NCBI GenBank assembly: GCA_036794395.1
Contig: DAIRGS010000120.1
Coordinates: 1 to 19,674 of the forward strand
DNA length: 19,674 nt
Source of the DNA: DASXMX01 sp036794395
GTDB lineage: Bacteria > Planctomycetota > Phycisphaerae > Tepidisphaerales > Tepidisphaeraceae
Direction: 5' to 3'
The translations under genes and the position numbers were made by a program. Shown piece by piece: positions 1 through 7,500 of this stretch (its first letter is position 1; the number at the start of each line of letters is the position of its first letter). The notes below the pieces were generated by a model, which was not told where the DNA came from, did no database searches, and saw nothing but the letters and a program-made list of their open reading frames with translations.

Positions 1-2
1 TG

Positions 3-48
3 GGGGTGACACTTCTATTTCGGCTATGGGGTGACAGTTCTACTCCGG
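3..48. repeat. Two 21-bp direct repeats, 25 bp apart
   Basis: Positions 3-23 and 28-48 match at 18 of 21 bases. Both start GGGGTGACA and continue with a TTCTA core. Short tandem GTGACA-TTCTA units of this kind resemble the ends of some transposase/integrase-type insertion sequences, so the edge of an element may lie just left of the window. No transposase is visible here, so the IS assignment is inference. Confidence 0.4.
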
Positions 49-134
49 TACAACATCCTGGCAAGCACCGGCTTGCTCATCCCCCACCTTCCACTATCAT
101 CACCCGCCTCACTTTTTCCCCAAGGAATTTCGCA

Positions 135-1349
135 ATGGCATCATCAAAAGGTAACGCGGTCATCGGCCAGTCCGGCGGCCCAACCTCCGTTATCAATCAA
201 TCCCTCGTCGGCGTCGTCCTGGAAATGAAAAAGGCCAGCCTCGTCGATCAACTTCTCGGCACCCGCCATGGCGTCCGCGGCATCGTCAACGACGACTTCA
301 TCCCCCTGCTCTCCGCCCCCGACGATCTTCTCGAGCGCATCGCCCAAACCCCCGCCGCCGCCCTCGGCTCAACCCGCGATAAGCCCGATGCAGCGTACTG
401 CGAAAAAATCTTCCAGTCCTTCGCCAAACACAACGTCCGCTACTTCTTCTACATCGGTGGAAACGACTCAGCCGACACTGCCAGAATCGTCGGCGAGCTT
501 GCCGCCAAGCAGGGCCACGAGCTGAAGGTCTTCCACATTCCCAAGACCATCGACAACGATCTGCGCGTCCACGATCACACGCCCGGCTTTGGCTCGGCAG
601 CCAGGTTCGTCGCCGCCGCCATCATGGGCGACAACTACGACAACCGCTCCCTGCCCGGCATCAAGGTTGACGTCATCATGGGCCGCCATGCCGGCTTCCT
701 CACCGCCGCCTCCGTTCTGGCCCGCCAGAACGATGAAGATGGCCCCCATCTCATCTACGTGCCCGAAGCTCCGCTCACCGAAGAAAAGTTCCTCGCCGAC
801 GTGGATCGCGTTTATTCCAAACGCGGCCGCTGTCTCATCGCCGTCAGCGAGGGCGTCAGCCAGCCCGGTGGAAAAACCTGGGCCGAAGCCATGGCTTCCA
901 ATCTTGAGCGCGACTCTCACGGCAACGTCCAGCTCTCCGGCACCGGCGCGCTGGGCGATTTCCTTGCCTCATTAATCACGAAAAAACTCCAGCCACCCGG
1001 CGGGAAAAAACTCCGCGTCCGCGCCGACACCTTCGGCTACCTTCAACGCTCCTTCCCCGGCTTCGTCAGCGAATCCGACGCCCGCGAAGCCCGGCTGGTT
1101 GGGCAAATGGCCGTCAAATACGCCGTCCAGGGCGAAGCCGGTGGCTCCGTCGCCATGAAACGCGCACCCGGCTCCGAATACAAAATTGAAACATTCGTGA
1201 CGCCCCTCAGCACCGTCGCCCGCGAAACCAAGCACATGGACCCCAGCTACATCGCCGACGGCAACAACATCACCGAAGCCTTTAAACAATATGCCCGGCC
1301 CCTGGTTGGTAAGCTCCCGCCGGTCGGAACTTTCGATGAGCTCAAATAA
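135..1349 (+). CDS. pfp: Pyrophosphate-type 6-phosphofructokinase (PPi:fructose-6-phosphate 1-phosphotransferase)
   Basis: This cytoplasmic glycolytic enzyme phosphorylates fructose 6-phosphate to fructose 1,6-bisphosphate, probably reversibly with pyrophosphate. The 404-residue product has the PFK-fold landmarks in order: GQSGGPTSV near residues 11-19, IGGNDS near 107-112 where ATP enzymes carry GGDGS, the catalytic PKTIDND at 136-142, and MGRHAGFL at 182-189. A non-glycine residue in the GGND position and the PKTIDND motif are typical of the PPi-dependent clade; phosphoryl donor choice is inferred from this. The frame is open from position 6, but ATG 135 is chosen because AAGGA lies 8 bases upstream and homology begins right after it; the extra 43 residues look non-coding. 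Third codon positions are strongly C-biased. The gene converges on hisB with an 84-bp gap holding a large inverted repeat. Confidence 0.93.
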   Translation: MASSKGNAVIGQSGGPTSVINQSLVGVVLEMKKASLVDQLLGTRHGVRGIVNDDFIPLLSAPDDLLERIAQTPAAALGSTRDKPDAAYCEKIFQSFAKHNVRYFFYIGGNDSADTARIVGELAAKQGHELKVFHIPKTIDNDLRVHDHTPGFGSAARFVAAAIMGDNYDNRSLPGIKVDVIMGRHAGFLTAASVLARQNDEDGPHLIYVPEAPLTEEKFLADVDRVYSKRGRCLIAVSEGVSQPGGKTWAEAMASNLERDSHGNVQLSGTGALGDFLASLITKKLQPPGGKKLRVRADTFGYLQRSFPGFVSESDAREARLVGQMAVKYAVQGEAGGSVAMKRAPGSEYKIETFVTPLSTVARETKHMDPSYIADGNNITEAFKQYARPLVGKLPPVGTFDELK

Positions 1350-1370
1350 AATGCCGGGGCAGCGCTCGCA

Positions 1371-1430
1371 AATGCAGCGCGCTGAAGACTTTTGCAGCGC
1401 GCTGCATTCACAACGCGGCGCGCTGCATTT
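1371..1430. terminator. Inverted repeat between convergent pfp and hisB
   Basis: AATGCAGCGCGCTG (1371-1384) is perfectly complementary to 1395-1408 across a 10-base loop, and a third partial copy, GCGCGCTGCATTTT, follows at about 1418-1431. Each arm is itself nearly palindromic (TGCAGCGCGCTGCA). Its place in the gap between two convergent genes suggests a bidirectional terminator; there is only a short T run, so a REP-like repeat is the alternative. Confidence 0.55.
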
Positions 1431-1433
1431 TCC

Positions 1434-2045
1434 TCACCCTTGCAATGATCCCTTCGTACTCGGCACCGTATCACTGCGCGGGTCGCGCGTCACCGCTTGC
1501 CGTAGCGCCCGCGCCGCCGCCTTGAAAATCGCCTCAGCAATGTGGTGATTGTTCCCCCCGTACGGCACCGAAACGTGCAGATTCATCTTCGCGTTGGTGC
1601 TCATTCCCTTAAAAAACTCTTCAATCAATTCAACTGGAAAGGGCCCAATCGAATCGCCCTTGAACTGTACGTTAAATACAAACGCCGGCCGGCCCGATAA
1701 ATCCACCGCGACTTGCGCCAAGCTCTCATCCATCGGAATGGTCGCCCATCCGTACCGATTGATCCCGCGCTTATCCCCCAGCGCTTTTCCCAGCGCCTGC
1801 CCGATCACAATCCCCACATCTTCAACCGTGTGATGAAAATCCACCTCAAGATCGCCCTCGGCCTGCACGTTTAAATCGATCAGGCTGTGCCGCGAGAGCA
1901 GATCCAGCATGTGATCCAGAAACCCCACCCCGGTATGGATCGACGATTCCCCGCTACCGTCCAGGTTCAGCGAAACCTGAACCTTCGTCTCCTTTGTCTG
2001 GCGATTGATCTCTCCCGTACGCCCACTGTTCGCTCGTTTCGGCAT
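1434..2045 (-). CDS. hisB: Imidazoleglycerol-phosphate dehydratase
   Basis: This enzyme catalyses the sixth step of histidine biosynthesis, dehydrating imidazole glycerol phosphate to imidazole acetol phosphate at a di-manganese site. The 203-residue protein is the usual monofunctional length. Metal-binding motifs are visible in both half-repeats: GFLDHMLDLLSRH (41-53) and HHTVEDVG (71-78) in the first, then PMDES (104-108) and HVSVPYGGNNHHIAEAIFK (157-175) in the second. It begins at ATG 2045 and sits 90 bases downstream of hisC on the same strand, so the pair is probably cotranscribed; hisC provides the very next pathway step. A short palindrome lies in the hisC-hisB gap. No phosphatase domain is fused, so histidinol-phosphatase must be encoded elsewhere. 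Confidence 0.96.
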   Translation of the reverse strand: MPKRANSGRTGEINRQTKETKVQVSLNLDGSGESSIHTGVGFLDHMLDLLSRHSLIDLNVQAEGDLEVDFHHTVEDVGIVIGQALGKALGDKRGINRYGWATIPMDESLAQVAVDLSGRPAFVFNVQFKGDSIGPFPVELIEEFFKGMSTNAKMNLHVSVPYGGNNHHIAEAIFKAAARALRQAVTRDPRSDTVPSTKGSLQG

Positions 2046-2076
2046 AGATAACTTGTCGGTCTTTCTTCCCCCGTGA

Positions 2077-2095
2077 CGCGGGTTTTTAACCCGTG
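2077..2095. repeat. Short palindrome in the hisC-hisB gap
   Basis: CGGGTT (2079-2084) pairs with AACCCG (2088-2093) around a three-T loop, and the flanking bases extend the symmetry (ACGCGGG against CCCGTG). It looks like a small REP-type intergenic palindrome. It could attenuate transcription between hisC and hisB, but that is not shown. Confidence 0.4.
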
Positions 2096-2135
2096 CCGGC
2101 CATTCACCTGCTCAAGCGGAATCTCTAAATTACCC

Positions 2136-3206
2136 TCAGGCCGACGCGCCCACGGGGGAAAGCGCCATGATCCCGCCGATCAGCGCATTGTTTTCCTGGC
2201 TTGTCCCAATCGTAATGCGGATTTTATCGGTCAATCCCGGCAGATTAAAATACCGAACCAGAATCCCCTGCTCCTTCAGCCCCAGATACGCCTCCCGCCC
2301 CTTCCCATTGGGTACACCAGCCAGGATAAAATTTGCATGGCTCGGAATCACGGTCCATCCCAACTGGGTTAATTCCACCGAAACCCGCTGCCGTTCTTCT
2401 CGAACGTTTTGCCACCCGCGCTTTGCATGCTCGCGGTCCTGAATGGCCGCCGTTGCCGCCACGATCGAAATCGCATCGCAGTTGTAGCTGTCCTTCACCT
2501 TCATCATCTGATCGATCACCTGCGTCTGCGCGATGGCATACCCAAACCGCAGCCCCGCCAGTGAATAAGCCTTGCTCAACGTGCGCGAAATAATCACGTT
2601 CGCATGATCCGCCACGAGCGACACGCAATTGTCCTCGGCGAAATCCGCGTACGCCTCATCCACCAGAATCGCCCCCTTAAACCGGCCCGCCAATTTTCCA
2701 ATCTGGCTCGGCGGAACAAACGTGCCCGATGGCGCATTGGGATTCGCAATATATATTGCGTCCGCACCACACTCCGCCAGCGCCTCGACTGGCAACGTCC
2801 AATCCTTGTCCCACGCCACGCCCAGCGCCTTGGCGCCTTCGATCTGCGAAAGCACCGGATACAGCGAATAGGTCGGCTCTGGAAATCCAAGCATGCCCCC
2901 CGAGGGCACAAACGTGCGCGTGGTAATCGTGAGAATGTCATCGCTTCCGTTGCCGCACAAAATCATGTCGGGAGAAATTTCCCACAGCGCCGCCGCGGCT
3001 TCGCGGAACGGCTCGCCCGTCGGGCTCGGATATCGCCGCAACATTTCCGGCTCAATCTCGCGCACCGCCTTCATCACCTTATCGCTCGGCGGAAATGGAT
3101 TTTCGTTCGTATTCAGCTTCACCACGCGCTCGCCCGACCGCGGCTGCTCGCCTGGCGCATAGCCGTGCATCGCGCGCACATTCTCTCTGACAAATGACGG
3201 AGCCAT
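2136..3206 (-). CDS. hisC: Histidinol-phosphate aminotransferase
   Basis: This PLP-dependent class I/II aminotransferase converts imidazole acetol phosphate plus glutamate to histidinol phosphate and 2-oxoglutarate in histidine biosynthesis. The 356-residue protein has the family landmarks in order: LNTNENPFPPS (31-41), RYPSPTG (58-64), CGNGSDDIL (84-92), the substrate loop EPTYSLYP (110-117), ANPNAPSGT (154-162), LVDEAYADF (181-189), the PLP Schiff-base lysine in SRTLSKAYSLAGLR (Lys212), and a C-terminal RITIGT. The frame can be opened 24 bases further at a TTG, but ATG 3206 is preferred because homology starts there. No clear ribosome-binding site precedes the ATG, while a perfect TATAAT lies 7-12 bases upstream, hinting at a very short or absent leader. 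It is upstream of hisB on the same strand. Confidence 0.95.
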   Translation of the reverse strand: MAPSFVRENVRAMHGYAPGEQPRSGERVVKLNTNENPFPPSDKVMKAVREIEPEMLRRYPSPTGEPFREAAAALWEISPDMILCGNGSDDILTITTRTFVPSGGMLGFPEPTYSLYPVLSQIEGAKALGVAWDKDWTLPVEALAECGADAIYIANPNAPSGTFVPPSQIGKLAGRFKGAILVDEAYADFAEDNCVSLVADHANVIISRTLSKAYSLAGLRFGYAIAQTQVIDQMMKVKDSYNCDAISIVAATAAIQDREHAKRGWQNVREERQRVSVELTQLGWTVIPSHANFILAGVPNGKGREAYLGLKEQGILVRYFNLPGLTDKIRITIGTSQENNALIGGIMALSPVGASA

Positions 3207-3212
3207 GTCAGC

Positions 3213-3218
3213 ATTATA
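3213..3218 (-). promoter_or_regulatory. Possible -10 box just ahead of hisC
   Basis: TATAAT reads on the minus strand and ends 7 bases before the hisC ATG. Transcription from it would start at about the start codon and give a leaderless message. No convincing -35 hexamer is seen 16-18 bases upstream, so this is only a candidate. Confidence 0.3.
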
Positions 3219-3251
3219 AGCCACTTTCAACCGATTGCGATGAAAACTCGT

Positions 3252-3279
3252 CGCGCAATGGCTGCGCGTCGATTGCGCG
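3252..3279 (-). terminator. Stem-loop downstream of the protease gene
   Basis: CGCGCAAT (3252-3259) and ATTGCGCG (3272-3279) form a perfect 8-bp stem with a 12-base loop, about 50 bases past the protease stop codon and upstream of hisC. There is no T tract. It may end the protease transcript. Confidence 0.4.
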
Positions 3280-3330
3280 AGTGGTGTGCGTGAATGGAAC
3301 TACGGGGATTCAAGGCGCTCGTTTGCCGAA

Positions 3331-4956
3331 CTATCGCGTCGACAAAATGCACACCGTTGCCGGCTTCACCTTGGTGACCACATCCTCAGTCGACAGCGCG
3401 ACCGGCCCGGTCAAACCGATCGGCACGGCAACCTTGCACTTCTTGAGGAATTTGCGGATCTGTCCCGAGCTGATGCCCAGACCAAAGCTATCTGAATGCT
3501 CGTTGGCCAGCGTCTTCATGCTGACGATCGCCATCACGTTCCCGTACTTGTCCAGGATCGGGCCACCGCTGTTGCCGGGATTGACTTTCGCGTCCACCAT
3601 CACGTCGTACTCATAACCCGGATGTTCATCGGAGCGCGTGTTGCTGGTGACGATGCCGCGTGTGATTTTCACGCCCGGTCCGAACCGATCGATCATCGGA
3701 AAACCCATCACCGTGCACTCGGCGCCTTCATTGGGCGAGTCGCCCGGGCTGAGCGAAATAAACGGCAGCGTCGAATCGGCCGGAACGCGGATCAGCGCCA
3801 GGTCCTGCTCGTCATCGATCTTGATCACCTGCGCCGATTTTTCTCCGCGCCCCGTCAGTTCCACTCGCAATGTCTTGGCGCCTTTCACCACGTGCCGATT
3901 GGTAATGATCAAGCCGTCGGCCGAAATCAGGAATCCCGTCCCGCTGTAATAAGATCCGGGGACTGTTTTCTCTTCTTCCGTATTGTTCGGCCCACCCTCA
4001 CGCAGCGGCACGTTCACAAAATCACGTGTCCCACCACGAATGTTGTATTTTCCGGCAAGAAGGTTTGCCGCCTCGACAGCGGGTTTGATTCGAGCGGACT
4101 TCTTCTGCACGTCCGGCAGATACATCAGGGACGTGACCAGATCCTGCGCAATCTCCGGCGAATCCCCATTCTGAGCCGCCTTGTACAGCGCCATTACCCC
4201 ATCACCGAGGTCCCGCACATCCCGTTTTTGAATAAGTTGAATAACCGCCAGATTCGCCAGCGTCTCCGGCGAATTGGGCCGCAGTCGAAGGGCCTGGTTG
4301 AAGTAATTCGTCGCCTTCTGATTATCCGCCCCCATGGCCATGTAACCCAACCAGAAACAATCCGGAAATGAGTTGGGATAAATCAGCTGCGCCGCCTCGA
4401 GCTTCTTCTTGGCGGCCAACAACTGGTTGCCGAGAATGAGCCGGATGCCTTCCTCATGAAGCGACTTCCATTCCCGCAGGATACCTTTCAGTTCCGCACC
4501 GCTCACCCACCGGCCCTTGATCTTTTCAGCATGGCCCTCTTCAAGCGCCTTCCACTTCTCCAGTTCTCCCTTGGCCACTTTCAGGTCGTCGGGGCCGGGC
4601 TTGGAGTCCATGAATTCCCGCCAGATGCTGACCGCCGCGACCGGGGTCGTCGATTGCTCGGCCCGCGATCGAACCGATTCAATGGTCCCCGAAAAGTGCG
4701 GCGTCGCTGGCGCGCCAGCGCTCGCGGAGCCGGAGGATACGCCAGTGCCTTTTTCAACGCTGGCAACGTCCGCCTCTTCGATCTGACGGCGTTTGCCATC
4801 CGCACCCTTAATCCAGTACGTGCTCCCGGACTTGATGGCGGTGCCTTCAATGACGGTGCCGTCTTTAGGCGTGACTTTGTCCGCCATCGCCAGCGCGGCT
4901 GCGATTAGAACAACAAGAGTCGTCATCAACCCAATCGAAGCGATGCGAGACTTCAT
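3331..4956 (-). CDS. Secreted serine protease with TPR region and trypsin-like domain
   Basis: A 541-residue exported protein. The N-terminus is a signal peptide (MKSRIASIGL, then a hydrophobic stretch to about residue 25). A small beta-rich segment follows, then a helical TPR-like part (about 165-300; YFNQALRLRPNSPETLANLAVI is typical). The C-terminal third is an S1C/HtrA-type protease domain. The triad is complete: His355 in ITNRHVV, Asp385 in DLALIRV, and Ser463 in NPGNSGGPI. No PDZ domain follows, unlike DegP/HtrA, so substrate recruitment may use the TPRs. ATG 4956 is chosen over the GTG three codons upstream because the signal peptide begins there and GGGGT lies a few bases ahead. It is divergent from the acyltransferase gene across 129 bases. 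The substrate is unknown; an envelope quality-control role is inference. Confidence 0.88.
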   Translation of the reverse strand: MKSRIASIGLMTTLVVLIAAALAMADKVTPKDGTVIEGTAIKSGSTYWIKGADGKRRQIEEADVASVEKGTGVSSGSASAGAPATPHFSGTIESVRSRAEQSTTPVAAVSIWREFMDSKPGPDDLKVAKGELEKWKALEEGHAEKIKGRWVSGAELKGILREWKSLHEEGIRLILGNQLLAAKKKLEAAQLIYPNSFPDCFWLGYMAMGADNQKATNYFNQALRLRPNSPETLANLAVIQLIQKRDVRDLGDGVMALYKAAQNGDSPEIAQDLVTSLMYLPDVQKKSARIKPAVEAANLLAGKYNIRGGTRDFVNVPLREGGPNNTEEEKTVPGSYYSGTGFLISADGLIITNRHVVKGAKTLRVELTGRGEKSAQVIKIDDEQDLALIRVPADSTLPFISLSPGDSPNEGAECTVMGFPMIDRFGPGVKITRGIVTSNTRSDEHPGYEYDVMVDAKVNPGNSGGPILDKYGNVMAIVSMKTLANEHSDSFGLGISSGQIRKFLKKCKVAVPIGLTGPVALSTEDVVTKVKPATVCILSTR

Positions 4957-5085
4957 ATGGCGCACCCCATGTCAGATGAAGCGGGAACCAAAAACGTAGA
5001 CTAACATATGTCTTCCGTTACAAATAAGATATCGACGTAAGGACGTCTATACAACGATAAACACCGGGGATGGACGGACCCTTCA

Positions 5086-5733
5086 GTGAGTGACTGGTTC
5101 TATCAACTCGTAAAGATCGTCGGCACCCCGGCATTCCTGGTCAGCGCCTCGCCCGTGATCCTTCACGCCGATCGGGCGGCCCGAAAGGGCGCTTACATCC
5201 TCGCCTCCACCCATTTCAGTCCCTACGACGTTTCCTGCCTGATCAAGGATACTCCACGGCACCTCGATTTTGTCAGCATCGTCGAGATGTTCCGGATCCC
5301 GTGGGTGAAGTGGTTCTTCGGCAATATGAACGCGATGCCGCTCGACCGCGGCCGCGTGGACACCGTCACCACCCGCACCATCCTCGATCGGCTGGCCAAA
5401 GGCCGCGCCGTTGCGATGTTCCCCGAAGGCCGCGTACAGGATGACGCCGGTTCCGTCCTCAATGGCGGCAAAATCCGCCCCGGCGTCTTTGGCCTCGCGC
5501 AAAAAGCCAACGCCCCAATCATCCCCTGCGTCATCCTCGGCACGCGCGCCTATCACAAACGCATCCATTGGGCGCCCCTTCGCAGAACGGTGTACGGCAT
5601 CAACTACGGCAATCCCATCTTCCCCTCCGAGCAATGGAACGACATCGCCTTCGCCGAAAAAGAGCTTCGCGATGCGTTCCACACCCTCCACGTTGAACTT
5701 CTCGAAGCACTCAAAGGCCGCAGGGTGATGTAA
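5086..5733 (+). CDS. 1-acyl-sn-glycerol-3-phosphate acyltransferase (PlsC-type) family protein
   Basis: A 215-residue membrane-associated acyltransferase that probably adds the second acyl chain during phospholipid synthesis. It shows the LPLAT blocks: HFSPYD (the HX4D catalytic motif, His43/Asp48), a basic PLDRGR segment (85-90), FPEGR (112-116, glycerol-phosphate binding) and IIPCVILGT (block IV). Length is normal for the compact PlsC family. GTG 5086 is the only reasonable start: a ggacgga stretch precedes it, and an ATG at 5070 is out of frame and ends after seven codons across the start, which may be a tiny overlapping leader peptide or chance. Third positions are C-rich as in pfp. The 3' end overlaps, on the other strand, the remnant at 5711-5902. 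Specificity (lysophosphatidate or another lysolipid) cannot be read from sequence. Confidence 0.88.
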   Translation: MSDWFYQLVKIVGTPAFLVSASPVILHADRAARKGAYILASTHFSPYDVSCLIKDTPRHLDFVSIVEMFRIPWVKWFFGNMNAMPLDRGRVDTVTTRTILDRLAKGRAVAMFPEGRVQDDAGSVLNGGKIRPGVFGLAQKANAPIIPCVILGTRAYHKRIHWAPLRRTVYGINYGNPIFPSEQWNDIAFAEKELRDAFHTLHVELLEALKGRRVM

Positions 5734-5902
5734 GCGCGATATGTTTTCTGGATGGGGAAGCGGTAAACTTTTCTCGCAAGGCATCGGCGATGCGGGAGAT
5801 GGCCTGGGGCCAGTCGCCGAGTTTTTGTTGGCGGAAGAGTTTCATGGTGGGGTACCCGGGGGTGTCTTCTCGATCCAGGAGCCAGCGCCAGCCGGGGGTC
5901 AA
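5711..5902 (-). pseudogene. C-terminal remnant of a TPR-type glycosyltransferase
   Basis: The minus-strand frame encodes WRWLLDREDTPGYPTMKLFR, then QQKLGDW and AISRIADALREKF. This matches the C-terminal signature I associate with large TPR/SPINDLY-like or GT9-like glycosyltransferases (WRWLL-RxDSPWYPxxRLFRQ...GDW). Only this tail is present: upstream the frame enters low-complexity sequence with no GT or TPR domain, and the only start is a TTG at 5902. It overlaps the acyltransferase 3' end by 23 bases in convergent orientation. The remaining 5903-6130 shows a 10-bp periodic repeat and nothing else recognisable apart from the ribosome-binding site of the next gene. Confidence 0.65.
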
Positions 5903-5910
5903 GGGGACGT

Positions 5911-5950
5911 TGCACGGCGTTGCATTTCGTTGCGCGGCGCTGCGCGAGAG
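5911..5950. repeat. Four degenerate 10-bp tandem units
   Basis: The blocks TGCACGGCGT, TGCATTTCGT, TGCGCGGCGC and TGCGCGAGAG follow each other exactly, at the broken end of the glycosyltransferase remnant. It is probably simple-sequence noise or a scar at the breakpoint. Confidence 0.4.
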
Positions 5951-6130
5951 CAGGGGAACAGGAGAAAGTTGAGCAGTGGATAGGACAAAGAGGCGGTGCG
6001 CGGGGCGGGGGCGTTATCAAACTTTGGACAATTCTGAAAATTCTTGGCCCCGGTTACGCGTCAATCTCGCCTTTATGTATCGGGTTGTTCGATCTCGACG
6101 GTCCTCGTGTCCTTTTCGGGAGGTGACGCC

Positions 6131-6421
6131 ATGGCCACTCGAAATACTGATCGTCTCGAAAAGCGGGGAACGCGGCGCATCGCTTGCCCTTGCAATCGCT
6201 TACGTTCAGCCCGGCAGCGGCAGGTCCTTCATTTGCTCATGGAGGGGCGTGAAGACAAGCACATTGCGCGGGTTCTTGGCATATGCCATTCTACTGTACA
6301 CGATCATCTCCAAGACATTTACGCAGCGCTCGGGGTCAGCGGACGTTGCGAATTGCTGGGGGGACTGCTTCAACTTGTGGTCGGATCGTTTGAATGCGCG
6401 GAGGTAGACGACGCCAACTGA
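6131..6421 (+). CDS. Solo LuxR-type (GerE) HTH transcriptional regulator, cassette A
   Basis: A 96-residue protein that is almost entirely a LuxR/GerE DNA-binding domain (about 25-75): an acidic/basic lead, RSARQRQVLHLLMEGREDKH, then IARVLGICHSTVHDHL as the recognition helix, and IYAALGVSGRCELLGG closing the fold. It lacks a receiver, PAS or autoinducer-binding domain, so any signal must come from another protein or from its level. ATG 6131 is chosen over an upstream in-frame start (6044) because GGGAGGTGA lies 5 bases before it and homology begins after it. It heads cassette A. A palindrome and promoter-like sequence follow its stop, so it may control the genes behind it. Its last 30 residues are nearly repeated at the end of the MauE-like protein at 10363. 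Confidence 0.8.
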   Translation: MATRNTDRLEKRGTRRIACPCNRLRSARQRQVLHLLMEGREDKHIARVLGICHSTVHDHLQDIYAALGVSGRCELLGGLLQLVVGSFECAEVDDAN

Positions 6422-6423
6422 GC

Positions 6424-6481
6424 TCAATCGCGTACCCCCCCAAACAGGGGATTGAGTCGCATCTGGCCAATGTGGTATGAT
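6424..6481 (+). promoter_or_regulatory. Palindrome plus sigma70-like promoter upstream of cassette A
   Basis: CCCC (6437-6440) and GGGG (6447-6450) form a hairpin; outer arms CTCAAT (from 6423) and ATTGAG (6451-6456) add symmetry. TTGAGT (6452-6457), 18 bases, then TATGAT (6476-6481) reads as -35/-10. The same palindrome-promoter layout recurs at 10978-11023. The palindrome touches the -35 box and is placed like an operator. Transcription would leave a leader of roughly 285 bases before the DUF1573 gene. The rest of the gap 6482-6770 holds one conserved leader block (6572-6604) and nothing else I can identify. Confidence 0.6.
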
Positions 6482-6571
6482 CCGCTTTGGCAAGAATGAA
6501 TCGAGTTTGCGGATGGCCGGGTTTGGCCGGCGTTTCCGAGACGGGATGGTGGGCGGTGACGGTAAATCGCC

Positions 6572-6604
6572 GATGCAACCGGTGGAATTGGTGGATGTCA
6601 CCTT
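6572..6604 (+). other. Conserved leader block, copy A
   Basis: This 33-base block, starting GATGCA and ending TGTCACCTT, matches 11149-11182 in front of cassette B with an ATTGGT core. It lies in the long presumed leader, downstream of the promoter and about 170 bases before the first structural gene. The two copies differ by a one-base indel, so it is unlikely to be conserved as a peptide. An RNA or protein-binding element is possible, as is simple shared ancestry. Confidence 0.45.
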
Positions 6605-6770
6605 TTCAGTTTTTCAGGAAGTGACCATTTTAGGACTGCTGCCCGCATCACAATATAGATACCCAGCAGCGACAATTCGTCAAGTCGCCAGCGGTTCGTC
6701 CTTCTCTGCAATGTTAAATATCGTGCCAATTTCCACGGCTTCCCGCCGAATGCAGATACATCCGTGATAC

Positions 6771-7466
6771 ATGAGACAAATCAACTACACTATCGCCGGA
6801 ATCTTATTCGTGCTTGCATCTGCATCGCTCGGCTATACGGCATGGCAAATTAACACGACACCCAAGCTATTGATGAGTATTGACCAACCCATCCTTGATG
6901 CCGGAACTGTCGCGCCGGACTCAACGATAGATCACATATTCTCCGTCTTCAATAATAGCTCCGACACAATCAACATTGATCGTTGTGAAACAAATTGTGG
7001 ATGCACCGTTGCAGAGATCATGAAGCGCGTACTTACTCCACACCAGTCCACGACGATACATTGCATCGCGGACCTGCGAGGACGACGGGGTCAATTCACA
7101 TCCGGTTTTACCCTCTGGTATCATGACTCGAGTGGGTTGAAGCATCCGTTGGTTGCGCAAGTCAAATGCGCCATCGACAATATCATAATACTGGACAAGT
7201 CGCGGCTATTCTTCGACGACCGTAAACCCGCCACCGATCGCATAGTCTTCATTAAGGCGCCGAAGTCCGTTAAACTCTTGAACGCCGTCTCATCCCATGC
7301 TTCCCTGCATCCCCACATTACGGATGACGGCACAGCGATCGAGATAGCCTTTACGCCAGAACCGGCTATCGCTCCTGGAATCAAATTGGCAATTCATGTA
7401 ACCACGAACTGCCAGACAGAACCAATGTTCACGATCCCCGTGATCATCGGTCACATTGGACCCTAG
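6771..7466 (+). CDS. Membrane-anchored DUF1573 protein, cassette A
   Basis: A 231-residue protein with one N-terminal membrane segment (about 6-26, YTIAGILFVLASASLGY), then an extracytoplasmic DUF1573/ASH-like beta domain (about 40-133). The hallmark is present: DAGTVAPDSTIDHIFSVFNN followed by CETNCGCT (Cys72, Cys76, Cys78). A second, more diverged beta domain fills 138-228. DUF1573 domains are immunoglobulin-like and of unproven function; a binding or scaffold role is inference. No strong ribosome-binding site precedes ATG 6771. It leads a tight group: the Cys-rich gene starts 34 bases after its stop. The paralogue at 13132 shares the YTI..GIL anchor and the Cys motif but has three beta domains. 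Codon usage is less GC-biased than in the left part of the window. Confidence 0.78.
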   Translation: MRQINYTIAGILFVLASASLGYTAWQINTTPKLLMSIDQPILDAGTVAPDSTIDHIFSVFNNSSDTINIDRCETNCGCTVAEIMKRVLTPHQSTTIHCIADLRGRRGQFTSGFTLWYHDSSGLKHPLVAQVKCAIDNIIILDKSRLFFDDRKPATDRIVFIKAPKSVKLLNAVSSHASLHPHITDDGTAIEIAFTPEPAIAPGIKLAIHVTTNCQTEPMFTIPVIIGHIGP

Positions 7467-7500
7467 TAACCTAATGCTGGTTTTCATTCAAAGGAACGTT

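Noticed and set aside
3496..4371. 291-codon open frame on the + strand
   Set aside because: It lies inside the protease gene on the other strand, is Arg/His-rich like an antisense shadow, and has no recognisable motif.
5911..5950. Tandem units considered as a CRISPR array
   Set aside because: The units are 10 bp, degenerate and without spacers, and no cas genes are nearby.
5604..6020. 138-codon minus-strand frame
   Set aside because: It is Pro/Arg/Ser-rich and in a different frame from the glycosyltransferase-like remnant, which explains the region better.
6044..6130. Upstream extension of the LuxR-type gene
   Set aside because: GGGAGGTGA sits 5 bases before ATG 6131 and the extra 29 residues carry no homology.
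5734..6130. Replication origin at the skew switch
   Set aside because: No DnaA-box cluster, AT-rich unwinding region, or dnaA/dnaN neighbour is visible.
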